Shown in pieces: positions 7,237-14,443 of a DNA stretch of 22,097 nucleotides. The translations under genes were made by a program, and so were the position numbers. This DNA is from a virus: positions 1 through 22,097 of the IMG/VR virus record IMGVR_UViG_3300048440_000258, one strand, 5' to 3'. Every line of letters starts with the position of its first letter. The stretch's first letter is position 1. A model generated the notes under the pieces. It ran no database searches. It was not told the origin of the DNA and was given only the letters and a program-made list of their open reading frames with translations.

Positions 7237-7280
7237 ACTTTTATCGGCATCTCTCCAGCCGCAAAGGAGTGGACAAAATT

Positions 7281-8324
7281 ATGAATAGTGAAATCAATAC
7301 TGGTAACTCCGAGCCAGCAACTAATTCGGTGGACAATACAATTACAACTTCTGATTTTATAAACAGTCGTTCTCAACCAAAGGAAGTTCAAGAAGAACCT
7401 ACGCAAGTTGGGCAACCAGTGGAAACTACTGAAGTAGCAAAAGAACCGGAACAAGAGAGCCCGGAACAAGTAACTACTGAAGAAACATCCGCAGATGTTC
7501 TTTCACATGTAGATTTAGACAATATGTCTGAATTAGAATTAAAGGAAATGGGTCAAAAGCTAGGGACTAAAGCAGTTGCTAGATTTGGTGAACTTACTGC
7601 TAGACGAAAACAAGCTGAAGAGCGTATGCAAGTTATGGAGCAAGAGTTACAACAACTCAAGCAAAGTAATACAAAAACCGCTCCTAAAGTTAAGGACAAC
7701 CCATTAGCTAAAGTTAAAACAGTTAACGAATTACAAAAGCATCAAAATGCAGCACAGGAAGTTATTGAATGGGCTGAAGATTTGCTTGATAAGCACGAAG
7801 ATAGTTCTGCTACATCAGTAATTACAAATGTTAACAATAAAGAAATGACTAAAGCTGATGTCAAAAAACATTTACGACATTCTAGAAATGTAGTAAATAA
7901 GTATGTTCCTGCACAAGTAGCTTCGTTACAACGCAGATCAAGTCTTGTAAATCAAGCAGCATCTTATAAAAGAAAAGCTCTTGAAGAGTTTGATTGGATC
8001 AAAGATGAAAAAAATGATACAACCAAAAAATACTCTGCAATGCTTAATGATAAAAGATTATCATCTCTACAGAGAACCAATCCTGAATTAAGCACACAGA
8101 TGCCTTATATTCTAGCTCATGCAGCTAACAGTATGTACGGAAGAAAAACCGTTGATGCTACTAAAGCACCAATGACTCCTCCTAAACCTGTCGGTGGCAA
8201 TGCAGCTACATCAGAAAGAAAACCGTCTAACCGAACTGCTATGCAGAAAGAAGTTAGTCAACAGTTTAAATCATCAGGCAACATTAATGATTTCATAGCT
8301 CTCAGAACCTTACAAAAATCTTAA
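7281..8324 (+). CDS. putative capsid scaffolding protein
   Basis: A 347-aa protein with the usual scaffold profile: a low-complexity acidic N-terminus rich in Glu, Gln, Thr and Pro, a long coiled-coil-prone middle (from about LSELELKEMG through RRKQAEERMQVMEQELQQL), further charged helices, and a basic C-terminus of the kind that binds capsid protein. It lies directly between portal and major capsid genes. Scaffolds guide procapsid assembly and leave or are cleaved later; no protease domain is visible. I prefer ATG 7281 to GTG 7269, because AAAGGAG (7263-7269) would otherwise overlap the start. Similarity is by profile and place, not by a specific motif. Confidence 0.8.
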   Translation: MNSEINTGNSEPATNSVDNTITTSDFINSRSQPKEVQEEPTQVGQPVETTEVAKEPEQESPEQVTTEETSADVLSHVDLDNMSELELKEMGQKLGTKAVARFGELTARRKQAEERMQVMEQELQQLKQSNTKTAPKVKDNPLAKVKTVNELQKHQNAAQEVIEWAEDLLDKHEDSSATSVITNVNNKEMTKADVKKHLRHSRNVVNKYVPAQVASLQRRSSLVNQAASYKRKALEEFDWIKDEKNDTTKKYSAMLNDKRLSSLQRTNPELSTQMPYILAHAANSMYGRKTVDATKAPMTPPKPVGGNAATSERKPSNRTAMQKEVSQQFKSSGNINDFIALRTLQKS

Positions 8325-8338
8325 AATTATAAATTATT

Positions 8339-9346
8339 ATGTCATTTTCAAATACATTTGACACCACAAATACAGGTTCTGCCGTTTCTAATCGTGAAGA
8401 TTTGACAGATGTCTTAACAATCCTTGCACCTGAAGAAACTCCAGTCCTTTCCTCCGCCAGCAAACAAAAAGCTAACGCTACATTTGCTGAGTGGACAGTT
8501 GATAAATTAGCCGATCCTGTAACTACAGGTATCGATGAAGGAGCAGATGTCACCGCATTTACAGACAAATTTGCATCTCGTGCTCGTCTTGGTAACTATA
8601 TTCAAAAGTTCCGTAGAGACTACATGGTATCAGATTTGCAAGAATCAGTTGAATCAGTTGGTCCTGCTAAAATTGCACAAGCTGAAGCTAAAGCTATTCG
8701 TGAGCTAAAGCGTGATGTTGAAGCTACATTAGTTAGCAGCAATGATCGCAATGCAGAAAACGGTGCTGGTCAGCCTTACACTATGCGTGGACTTGGTAAG
8801 TTCATTGAGTCTGCTGCTAATACAGGTGGTGCTGGTGCACCTGCTGATATTCCTGCAGATTACTTAACACCTGCCGCTTCTATTAGTGCAGCTGGTGCAG
8901 CAATTACAGAAACTCAGTTTAATACAGTTATTCGTTCAATCTACGAGCAAGTTGGTACTACACAGAACCTTACACTTGTAGCTGATACTAACTTACGCAC
9001 AAGAATCGCAGACTTTGCTCGCTTAGATGCAGCAACAGACGCTGGTGCTAATATGCGTAATGTTAATTACGATGGTAATAACTCTACTATTAAACTATCT
9101 GTTGAAATCTATCAATCAGATTTCGGTACAGTTTCTATCGTTAACAGTAATCCAAAATGTTCTGCAGATACTGCAAACTTAGATCAAGGTTTCTTCGTAA
9201 ACCCTGAGTACTATGGTATTCATGATCTAATCCCAATGGGCTCAACTCGTCTACCTAACTTAGGTGGTGGTGAGCGTGGTTTCGTGGATTGTGCTCTTAC
9301 ATTAGGAGTATACCACCCTGCAGCACACGGTAAAATCGTTGGATAA
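8339..9346 (+). CDS. major capsid protein (SU10 / DUF5309-like)
   Basis: A 335-aa protein resembling the SU10-type major head protein family (HK97-like fold). It has an N-terminal LAPEETPVLS segment, FAEWTVDKLADP, then GADV...RARLGNYIQ, an acidic-basic helix (AKAIRELKRDVEATLV), and the C-terminal YYGIHDLIP...RGFVDCALTLGVYHP region. It forms the icosahedral shell. Of 16 arginines, 14 use CGT or CGC and only two use AGA, unlike most neighbours, which favour AGA; this fits selection for high expression. Yet no Shine-Dalgarno sequence is visible in the AT-rich 14-bp leader. It follows the scaffold gene directly. Confidence 0.88.
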   Translation: MSFSNTFDTTNTGSAVSNREDLTDVLTILAPEETPVLSSASKQKANATFAEWTVDKLADPVTTGIDEGADVTAFTDKFASRARLGNYIQKFRRDYMVSDLQESVESVGPAKIAQAEAKAIRELKRDVEATLVSSNDRNAENGAGQPYTMRGLGKFIESAANTGGAGAPADIPADYLTPAASISAAGAAITETQFNTVIRSIYEQVGTTQNLTLVADTNLRTRIADFARLDAATDAGANMRNVNYDGNNSTIKLSVEIYQSDFGTVSIVNSNPKCSADTANLDQGFFVNPEYYGIHDLIPMGSTRLPNLGGGERGFVDCALTLGVYHPAAHGKIVG

Positions 9347-9365
9347 TACAAAGGAGTAAAATATT

Positions 9366-9848
9366 ATGTCAAAATTAACAGTAAATCAAGCAGGTAATTC
9401 TACCTTTACTCACGCTTACACAGTAGACTATTCAGATTTTTCTAAAGAGTCCGCTGGTACACTTGCAGATAGTGCAACAAAATCATTTGATTATGTTATA
9501 CCTGCAGGTGCTATTGTCCAAAAAGTTGCGTTTAAATTAAACACGGCTTTTGATGATAGTGGAGCTGGTTCACAATTAACTATTACTATTGGTGACGATG
9601 ATACCGCAGCAGGTTACATCGGAGCTGCACAGATTCATGTTGACTCAACTGAAGTAACTTATGCCTACAATGATGGGTCATACTTTACAGTTGGATCAGA
9701 TGCGAATACTGCAAATGGTAAGTTATACACAACTGCAGGTAAAGAGTTTAAATTACTCTTTACTCCAGCAAGTGGTGGAACTGCGTATTCATTAAACGAA
9801 CTAACTCAAGGAAGCATTACTGTTTTCTTCGAGATGGCAGAACTTTAA
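9366..9848 (+). CDS. beta-rich head-associated protein, possible decoration protein
   Basis: A 160-aa protein rich in Thr, Ser, Ala, Gly and Asp with alternating strand-like stretches and no charged helices, typical of beta-sandwich virion proteins. It is separated from the major capsid gene by 19 bp and has a clear AAGGAG Shine-Dalgarno (9351-9356), unlike most genes here, which implies strong translation. It is the last gene before a rho-independent terminator, so it shares the capsid transcription unit. Head decoration, cement or fibre protein are all possible; I recognise no defining motif. Confidence 0.75.
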   Translation: MSKLTVNQAGNSTFTHAYTVDYSDFSKESAGTLADSATKSFDYVIPAGAIVQKVAFKLNTAFDDSGAGSQLTITIGDDDTAAGYIGAAQIHVDSTEVTYAYNDGSYFTVGSDANTANGKLYTTAGKEFKLLFTPASGGTAYSLNELTQGSITVFFEMAEL

Positions 9849-9864
9849 TTCTCATTTCAGGTTT

Positions 9865-9890
9865 GGGGGCGAAAGCCCCCTGCCTTTTAT
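9865..9890 (+). terminator. rho-independent terminator after the capsid unit
   Basis: GGGGGC-GAAA-GCCCCC (9865-9880) makes a 6-bp GC stem with a GNRA loop, extended by AGG (9859-9861) pairing CCT (9883-9885) across a small internal loop, then TTTTATTT. It lies between the beta-rich head protein and the next gene and would end most capsid transcripts. Partial readthrough is needed to reach downstream genes unless another promoter exists. Confidence 0.85.
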
Positions 9891-9892
9891 TT

Positions 9893-10204
9893 ATGACCGA
9901 TATAATTACAAATATTCCAAGAAGCTTTACAGATGGTGAAGTAGATGCTGCATTTATGAAAGAAATCTTAACAGGTTTTGAGATTGAACGCAGGACTGAA
10001 GAGCAACGAGTAGATCGTGCTAGACTAGAAGCAAAAGAACATGTAGGTAAAACTCACCCTGTATTTGGGAAATGCGTAGCTACTATTCCAGCAAGAGAAT
10101 ATTTTAGATTAACCAACATGTACGGTGATGAAGAAGTTAAATCAAAAGAATTTTTACAATACTTTAACAAGAATTTTAAGGACTTGAGTCCTAACAAAGC
10201 GTAA
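9893..10204 (+). CDS. small phage protein of unknown function
   Basis: A 103-aa charged, mostly helical protein beginning MTDIITNIPRSF. ATG 9893 is chosen because the longer frame to TTG 9863 would run through the terminator hairpin. The start lies 13 bp after the hairpin and has no Shine-Dalgarno sequence. Its stop overlaps the next ATG as TAATG. Its position between head proteins and the connector suggests a head-completion or assembly role. No family recognised. Confidence 0.75.
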   Translation: MTDIITNIPRSFTDGEVDAAFMKEILTGFEIERRTEEQRVDRARLEAKEHVGKTHPVFGKCVATIPAREYFRLTNMYGDEEVKSKEFLQYFNKNFKDLSPNKA

Positions 10205-11199
10205 TGCAAAACAGAACATACGGAGATTTATATAAATTAATCCAATCTTTATGTGGAGTATTAAAATTTGCTCCACAAGAAGAAGATGATATTGCCAACT
10301 TTATTAATCGTAGGCTTAATTCTGCTTACAATGCTTCACAAGCTTGGCCCAGGTATTTAGTTACAGGTGAAGAAAGAAGAGTATCATCTTTTACTGCTTC
10401 AGGAGTAAGCCCAACAGGGTATTTGTCTGCTTTTTTTGCTGGTAATTATTATCTTTACGGAAAAGAAAGTAACGGAAATCCTGTTTATTTAGAAATGAAC
10501 AAAACTCCAGGTACAGGGAGTATAAATACTCAAGCTTTCAGAAAACTTACTGATGGTAGGTGGATTTGCCAAGGAGGTACTTTTTCAAAAGATGTAGGTA
10601 CTAATGTAGTAACATATACTGCTTTTAGTGCCCTTGCTATTCAAAGAGATGCAGATTTAAGATATGATAATGTTTGGGATGTAGTATGGCAACAAATAGA
10701 TAGTCAATCTTTATTGCAATTAGAACAAGATCAATTAGTTCCATTTGATGACATACTTGATATTTATACAAATTCCGATCCTGTAATCAGTAGAAATACT
10801 ATTAATGAATTTATAAAAATTCACAAAACAAAACCAATGTATAACAGGTCAGCAGTAGAGTACGATTTTTATGTAGATAAAGATGGTGCTCATATTTTAA
10901 ATATGTCTCCTAATTCAGACAAGGTATTTGTTACATACAAAAAAGCATTAGATTTATTTACTACAAATTCTAATTATAAGGATTCAACTGAAGAAGTACC
11001 TCAAGAATTTTTTGCATATTTAGCACACGCTACATATGCTGATTTCCTAACAATGGATGGTCAGACAAGCAAAGCAATTATAGAACAAGATCGAGCAAAT
11101 GAGCTACTTACACACGAGCTTGAAAAGGTTGATATAATAAGTAATAATCAATTTCCAGTAACTAAATTTTCAACATATGTCAATAGACAAGCAAGATAA
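10204..11199 (+). CDS. putative head-tail connector/adaptor
   Basis: A 331-aa protein with a helical N-terminal domain (TYGDLYKLIQSLCGVLKFAP...IANFINRRLNSAYNASQAW) resembling phage adaptor proteins that dock under the portal, then a beta-rich middle and a C-terminal helical part (EEVPQEFFAYLAHATYADFL). Arginine is mostly AGA or AGG. Starts and stops overlap both neighbours as TAATG, with no Shine-Dalgarno sequence. In podovirus-like maps the adaptor follows the capsid genes and precedes the nozzle, which fits. The assignment is by architecture and place; an unrelated tail-completion protein is possible. Confidence 0.6.
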   Translation: MQNRTYGDLYKLIQSLCGVLKFAPQEEDDIANFINRRLNSAYNASQAWPRYLVTGEERRVSSFTASGVSPTGYLSAFFAGNYYLYGKESNGNPVYLEMNKTPGTGSINTQAFRKLTDGRWICQGGTFSKDVGTNVVTYTAFSALAIQRDADLRYDNVWDVVWQQIDSQSLLQLEQDQLVPFDDILDIYTNSDPVISRNTINEFIKIHKTKPMYNRSAVEYDFYVDKDGAHILNMSPNSDKVFVTYKKALDLFTTNSNYKDSTEEVPQEFFAYLAHATYADFLTMDGQTSKAIIEQDRANELLTHELEKVDIISNNQFPVTKFSTYVNRQAR

Positions 11200-11513
11200 T
11201 GAACTCAAGAACAACTAACTTATATCCAAAAATTAATCCAAGTGTTACGGCTATGAAAATGTTGTCTGTTGGCGGCTCAGTAGTGAAGTTAACAGATGGC
11301 TATACATTCGATGAAAAAACTAGATATATATCACTAGATGTACAAGATAATGATGTATATGTAGCTTATCACGATGCTACACCAAGTAATACAGTAGGAC
11401 ACATATTATATGCAGGTAATTCTTATACTTGGGATGTAGATACTGCTAAAGCAGCTTCATTTATTCAAGTAGGTGGAGCAGCAATAATCGCAGCATCTCA
11501 ATTTACTGATTAA
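11199..11513 (+). CDS. small beta-rich structural protein
   Basis: A 104-aa protein with successive strand-like segments (GGSVVKLTDGYTF, YISLDVQDNDVYVAYHD, HILYAGNSYTWDV, FIQVGGAAIIA), an all-beta profile common in small phage joining or decoration proteins. It begins on the preceding stop (TAATG) and its stop overlaps the next ATG. No signal peptide, no membrane segment and no family recognised with confidence. A stopper or head-surface protein is plausible. Confidence 0.7.
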   Translation: MNSRTTNLYPKINPSVTAMKMLSVGGSVVKLTDGYTFDEKTRYISLDVQDNDVYVAYHDATPSNTVGHILYAGNSYTWDVDTAKAASFIQVGGAAIIAASQFTD

Positions 11514-12481
11514 TGTCAATTACTACACAGGTATCACCTAATATTCTTAACGGTATATTAGCTGCAGGATGGAATGGACTCAGAGGCAGACCAGGTGGTG
11601 ATAATAGATTAATACCTAGTATTCCGGGAAATGCTTTGGATAATCCTACATTTGATGTAGCAGCATCTCCACCATTTGGAAATGCTTGGAATGGTGTAGT
11701 GTATTTCAATAAGTGGTCTCACTTTGGGCAATTGTTTACTTCGGACTTTGATTTTAAAACATATGTAGGTAATTCATTTAATGCAAATTTTCCTCCATTT
11801 AAGGATTTAGGTGGTGGTTCTTTAGATGATCAGCCCAAAGTATTAAAGTTATTTGGTGCAGGTACAAACTTTCCTGACAATACTTCTAAGACAAATGTTG
11901 ATAATGCTAGAAGCTTTCCACTAAGTGGTATGTCATTTACTGCTACTCCAGGAACTTATCCAGATAGTGGCACATGGACAAGACAGGGATGGTCACAGGG
12001 TGTAGCAGTACCAGATAGTGCTACTACAGTTACATTCGGTGCATATGTTAGGATACCTAGTGATGACCAACTTAGAGATTTAAATGTAGTAGGTTGTTAC
12101 ATTAATCAAAACACAGGTAGTAGCAATTATGTAAATGCTATGTATATCAAAGAAGATGGTCAGTTGTTTAGTTTTCACACAGGTACAGGAAATGCAAACC
12201 ATTGGTCTGGATTAGGTGATGATATAACAGCAAGTAGCAATACAGAGTACCCTGTTCGATATAATAATTCTTCGACAATTCAAAGTATAACACCTTATTT
12301 TCAGTCAGAGTTTGCACAATTTAAGAAAATAGAGAAAACAGTTACTCTTCAAGGAGGATCAAATAGAAGACTTACATTTGAAATGTTTTTTGGAGAAAAT
12401 CAAAGTTACTTAACACCTGTGAGCACAGGAACACCAAGTGGTGCAGGACTTTTTTATAACCCTTTTGTTACATATGCCTAA
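11513..12481 (+). CDS. beta-rich virion protein, possible carbohydrate-binding fibre
   Basis: A 322-aa protein rich in Gly, Ser, Thr, Asn and aromatics with few helices. It resembles jelly-roll carbohydrate-binding modules (VTFGAYVRIPSDDQLRDL, then aromatic-rich strands and a C-terminal KTVTLQGGSNRRLTFEMFF sandwich edge). Such modules occur in head fibres and receptor-binding proteins. It sits in the virion gene run, begins on the preceding TAA (TAATG) and ends on the ATG of the small membrane protein. There is no catalytic motif or signal peptide. A role in glycan binding is inferred from composition and strand pattern only. Confidence 0.65.
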   Translation: MSITTQVSPNILNGILAAGWNGLRGRPGGDNRLIPSIPGNALDNPTFDVAASPPFGNAWNGVVYFNKWSHFGQLFTSDFDFKTYVGNSFNANFPPFKDLGGGSLDDQPKVLKLFGAGTNFPDNTSKTNVDNARSFPLSGMSFTATPGTYPDSGTWTRQGWSQGVAVPDSATTVTFGAYVRIPSDDQLRDLNVVGCYINQNTGSSNYVNAMYIKEDGQLFSFHTGTGNANHWSGLGDDITASSNTEYPVRYNNSSTIQSITPYFQSEFAQFKKIEKTVTLQGGSNRRLTFEMFFGENQSYLTPVSTGTPSGAGLFYNPFVTYA

Positions 12482-12633
12482 TGGACGATTTAATAAATAG
12501 ACTTTCACTTTCACTTATAGGTGTATTTGCATCTTGGGGATTAATGGATTTTAGTTTAGTGCTTGCATGCATAGCATCAGTTGCTACTATTATCAATGCC
12601 ACTCTTGGTATTTTAGAAATCCTGAAAAAGTAA
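12481..12633 (+). CDS. 50-aa two-span membrane protein, holin-like
   Basis: A 50-aa protein with a short polar N-terminus (MDDLINR), a hydrophobic span at about 8-22 (LSLSLIGVFASWGLM), a brief turn with Asp, a second span at about 25-45 (LVLACIASVATIINATLGIL) and a charged end (EILKK). Small two-span proteins of this form are typical of phage holins, which open the inner membrane at lysis. It starts on the preceding stop as TAATG and ends just before the glycosyltransferase. A membrane anchor for the glycosyltransferase or an antiholin would also fit. Confidence 0.65.
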   Translation: MDDLINRLSLSLIGVFASWGLMDFSLVLACIASVATIINATLGILEILKK

Positions 12634-12635
12634 AA

Positions 12636-13385
12636 ATGATAGATAATTCTTTTGTAATAGTATCTTGCCATTACAATTCCAGTAAATTTTTTAAAAAATG
12701 TTATGAATCTTGCATAAACCAAGATGATGATGATTTAGGAATTATTTTTATAGATGACAATTCTTCGTATTTAGACAGAAAAGCATTTTTGGATACCTTT
12801 GATGGATTGGAAAAAATAGGAAGAAATTATTTTAGTAAAACAATAAATGGTAAAAATATTTTAGTGCTACTGAATGACGAAAGAACAAGATCGGCTGCAC
12901 TTAATCAATACTTAGCTATAAAGCATTTTGTAAAAAACCCTGATGCACTTTGTGGTATAGTAGATGCAGATGATTATCTGTATTCCAATGCAATAAAAAA
13001 AGTTAGAAAAGAAATAGGTGATAATTGGATGTTTTGTTCAAACAATGATAAAAAATCAATTATACCAAATTTTAAGAAAAACATAAGAAAACAACCTTGG
13101 AGTATAGAGCATTTCAGGGGTTGGAAGAAAAAATTATCTGATTTAGTTAGATTACATAGTTTTTTTAGAGATGACAAAATTATAGGAGCAGGTAGCGATT
13201 TAGCTTATATTTATCCAATGATGGAAATGGCGGGGCCTGATAAAATCAAACATATAGACAAATGTTTATATGATTATAATTACAAGAACCCTATAAATGA
13301 TTTTTGTGTAAATTTAGCTGAACAATGCAGTTCTAAGCGTCATCAAAAAACTGTAGACCAATATGATAAAATAGATGTATTATGA
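12636..13385 (+). CDS. GT-A glycosyltransferase (family 2-like)
   Basis: A 249-aa protein with the GT-A pattern: FVIVSCHYNSSKFFKKCYES at 6-25 (nucleotide-sugar binding strand-helix), IDDNSS at 39-44, a DxD-type motif in GIVDADDYLY at 107-116, PWSIEHFRGWKKKL near 156-169, and DLAYIYPMMEMAG, the C-terminal segment common in this group. It would transfer a sugar from a nucleotide-sugar; the acceptor is unknown. ATG 12636 is preferred to an upstream start at 12567 that overlaps the holin-like gene and lacks the family pattern. Its stop overlaps the next gene as ATGA. A glycosyltransferase inside a virion-lysis block suggests modification of virion proteins or host surface glycans. Confidence 0.85.
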   Translation: MIDNSFVIVSCHYNSSKFFKKCYESCINQDDDDLGIIFIDDNSSYLDRKAFLDTFDGLEKIGRNYFSKTINGKNILVLLNDERTRSAALNQYLAIKHFVKNPDALCGIVDADDYLYSNAIKKVRKEIGDNWMFCSNNDKKSIIPNFKKNIRKQPWSIEHFRGWKKKLSDLVRLHSFFRDDKIIGAGSDLAYIYPMMEMAGPDKIKHIDKCLYDYNYKNPINDFCVNLAEQCSSKRHQKTVDQYDKIDVL

Positions 13386-13789
13386 CACCGGAAACAGTAA
13401 GTTTATTTTTAGGTAGTGCCTTAGGTAGTGTTAGCAAACTAATCGGAACAATGATTGGTGCTAGTATTGATTTAAATAAAGCCAATGTAGAAGGCATGGT
13501 TACAAAACAAAAAGCAGCAGATAACAGTCACGACAAAGCAGCTAACCGTGGTGGAGAATGGACAAGAAGGTTTATTGTAGTAACTGTGTTATTTGCAGTA
13601 GTAATTGCTCCATTTTTATTAGCACACAGTCCTGAGGGAATTACAGTAGGACAAGAAACGAGTTATTTATTTGGATTAATAAATGGAATTAAATATGAGA
13701 CTTTATCAGGTTATTTAATATTACCTGAAATTAGACAAACAATACTTGCCATTGTAGGATTTTACTTTGGCTCATCACAAATCAAATAG
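13382..13789 (+). CDS. membrane protein resembling 3-TM (GTA-type) holins
   Basis: A 135-aa protein. The N-terminus is a glycine-spaced hydrophobic segment (LFLGSALGSVSKLIGTMIGA, 8-27), followed by a charged linker, a membrane span at 63-81 (RFIVVTVLFAVVIAPFLL) and a C-terminal hydrophobic stretch ending GFYFGSS (118-132), a feature I associate with GTA_holin_3TM proteins. Such proteins make membrane holes at lysis. The start overlaps the glycosyltransferase stop as ATGA with no Shine-Dalgarno sequence. No endolysin is seen nearby; it may lie outside the window or in the virion proteins. An unrelated membrane protein is the main alternative. Confidence 0.65.
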   Translation: MTPETVSLFLGSALGSVSKLIGTMIGASIDLNKANVEGMVTKQKAADNSHDKAANRGGEWTRRFIVVTVLFAVVIAPFLLAHSPEGITVGQETSYLFGLINGIKYETLSGYLILPEIRQTILAIVGFYFGSSQIK

Positions 13790-13798
13790 GAGGTAATT

Positions 13799-13897
13799 AT
13801 GCCATACGGAAAAGGTACATATGGAAAAAAAGTCGGAAGACCATCAAAGGCTACTAAAGCTAAAGGTCGTGCAATGATGCGAAAGGGTAAAAAATAA
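13799..13897 (+). CDS. 32-aa strongly basic protein
   Basis: Begins MPYGKGTYGKKVGRPSKATK and ends RAMMRKGKK; about a third of the residues are Lys or Arg and there are no acids. GRPSKATKAKGR resembles an AT-hook-like DNA-binding core (GRP flanked by basic residues). A perfect AGGAGGT (13788-13794) four bases before the ATG marks it as well translated. Its stop overlaps the next ATG as TAATG. It is the first of eight tiny genes in this cassette. A DNA-binding or virion-packaged peptide is plausible but not shown. Confidence 0.75.
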   Translation: MPYGKGTYGKKVGRPSKATKAKGRAMMRKGKK

Positions 13898-14118
13898 TGG
13901 CTTCACCAAAGAAGAAGACAACTAGTAAAGCTACTGTAGCTTCTCTATCTAAGCGATTAGATAAGCTAGAAGGCATGCTATCTAAAAGATCGCAAGGAGC
14001 TACCCCTAGAAAGCAACCTATGCAAAGTCCAAGAGGGCAAATGGCTCAAGCACCTAGGATGTCTCAAAGGACACCTATGCAAGGTCCACAAGGTCCAGGA
14101 GGTATGAGAAATGCATAA
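13897..14118 (+). CDS. basic Gln/Pro/Met-rich small protein
   Basis: A 73-aa protein with a Lys-rich start (MASPKKKTTSKAT), a short amphipathic coiled-coil-like helix (VASLSKRLDKLEGMLSKR, about 14-31) and a disordered Pro, Gln, Arg, Met and Gly-rich tail. It is coupled to the 32-aa gene by TAATG. The helix could form an oligomer while the tail binds nucleic acid. No family recognised. Its 3' part contains AGGAGGT (14097-14103), which serves the next start. Confidence 0.7.
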   Translation: MASPKKKTTSKATVASLSKRLDKLEGMLSKRSQGATPRKQPMQSPRGQMAQAPRMSQRTPMQGPQGPGGMRNA

Positions 14119-14194
14119 AGAAGGATGTTGTGCAAAATGCATGGGTGCAAAGGAAAGACCCAATGTCATTAATACTAAACGAAAGAAAGTATAA
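14111..14194 (+). CDS. 27-aa Cys-containing basic microprotein
   Basis: Reads MHKEGCCAKCMGAKERPN... and ends KRKKV. C6, C7 and C10 give a CCxxC cluster that could bind one metal edge or form a dimeric site. The AGGAGGT at 14097-14103 sits seven bases before its ATG, the strongest translation signal in this stretch apart from the one for the 32-aa gene, which argues that this tiny ORF is real. It overlaps the preceding gene by 8 bp and its stop overlaps the next ATG (AATG at 14193-14196). No family recognised. Confidence 0.65.
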   Translation: MHKEGCCAKCMGAKERPNVINTKRKKV

Positions 14195-14304
14195 TGGGAA
14201 AGGGAATGACACCCAAAAAAGGGTACAATCAAAAAAAGTACGAAGAAAACTACGATAGTATATTTAGAAAGAAAAAAAATGGCAAAACTATGTGCAAGAG
14301 GTAA
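14194..14304 (+). CDS. 36-aa basic microprotein
   Basis: Begins MGKGMTPKKGYNQKKYEENY and ends KNGKTMCKR. Lys-rich with several Tyr and a few Glu; no hydrophobic core or motif. The ATG lies on the stop of the 27-aa gene, giving a coupled start, and the frame ends inside the following 54-aa gene (26-bp overlap). The overlap and size make it less certain than its neighbours, but it fits the cassette's pattern of tiny basic products. Confidence 0.55.
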   Translation: MGKGMTPKKGYNQKKYEENYDSIFRKKKNGKTMCKR

Positions 14305-14443
14305 AGCTGCGGCTAAAAGAAAATACGATGTATATCCATCAGCTTATGCTAACAGTTATGCAGTTCGTGTATGCAAAGGGCAAGTAAAAGGCCCAGGAGG
14401 CAAAAAGAAAACTGCAAGTGGTTATACTAGGAAAAGTGTATGA
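14279..14443 (+). CDS. 54-aa basic protein with YPSAYAN motif (DUF5872-like N-terminal part)
   Basis: Shows LCARGKAAAKRKYDVYPSAYA then NSYAVRVCKGQVKGPGG and a Lys-rich end. The YPSAYAN...VCKG pattern is one I know from small proteins of marine phages and giant viruses, where in giant viruses it can stand N-terminal to the KWVDV/CRPSKR region seen in the next gene. The function is unknown. It has a purine-rich leader (AGAAAGAAAAAAA) rather than a clear Shine-Dalgarno sequence, and its TGA overlaps the next ATG as ATGA. Two Cys (5 and about 32) may bind metal. Confidence 0.72.
   Translation: MAKLCARGKAAAKRKYDVYPSAYANSYAVRVCKGQVKGPGGKKKTASGYTRKSV

Noticed and set aside
7269-7280. GTG start for the scaffold gene
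   Set aside because: It lies inside the AAAGGAG ribosome binding site; ATG 7281 is downstream of it at a workable distance.
12567-12635. Upstream start for the glycosyltransferase
   Set aside because: The extension overlaps the holin-like gene and reads as Cys/Tyr-rich noise, while the family fold starts right after ATG 12636.
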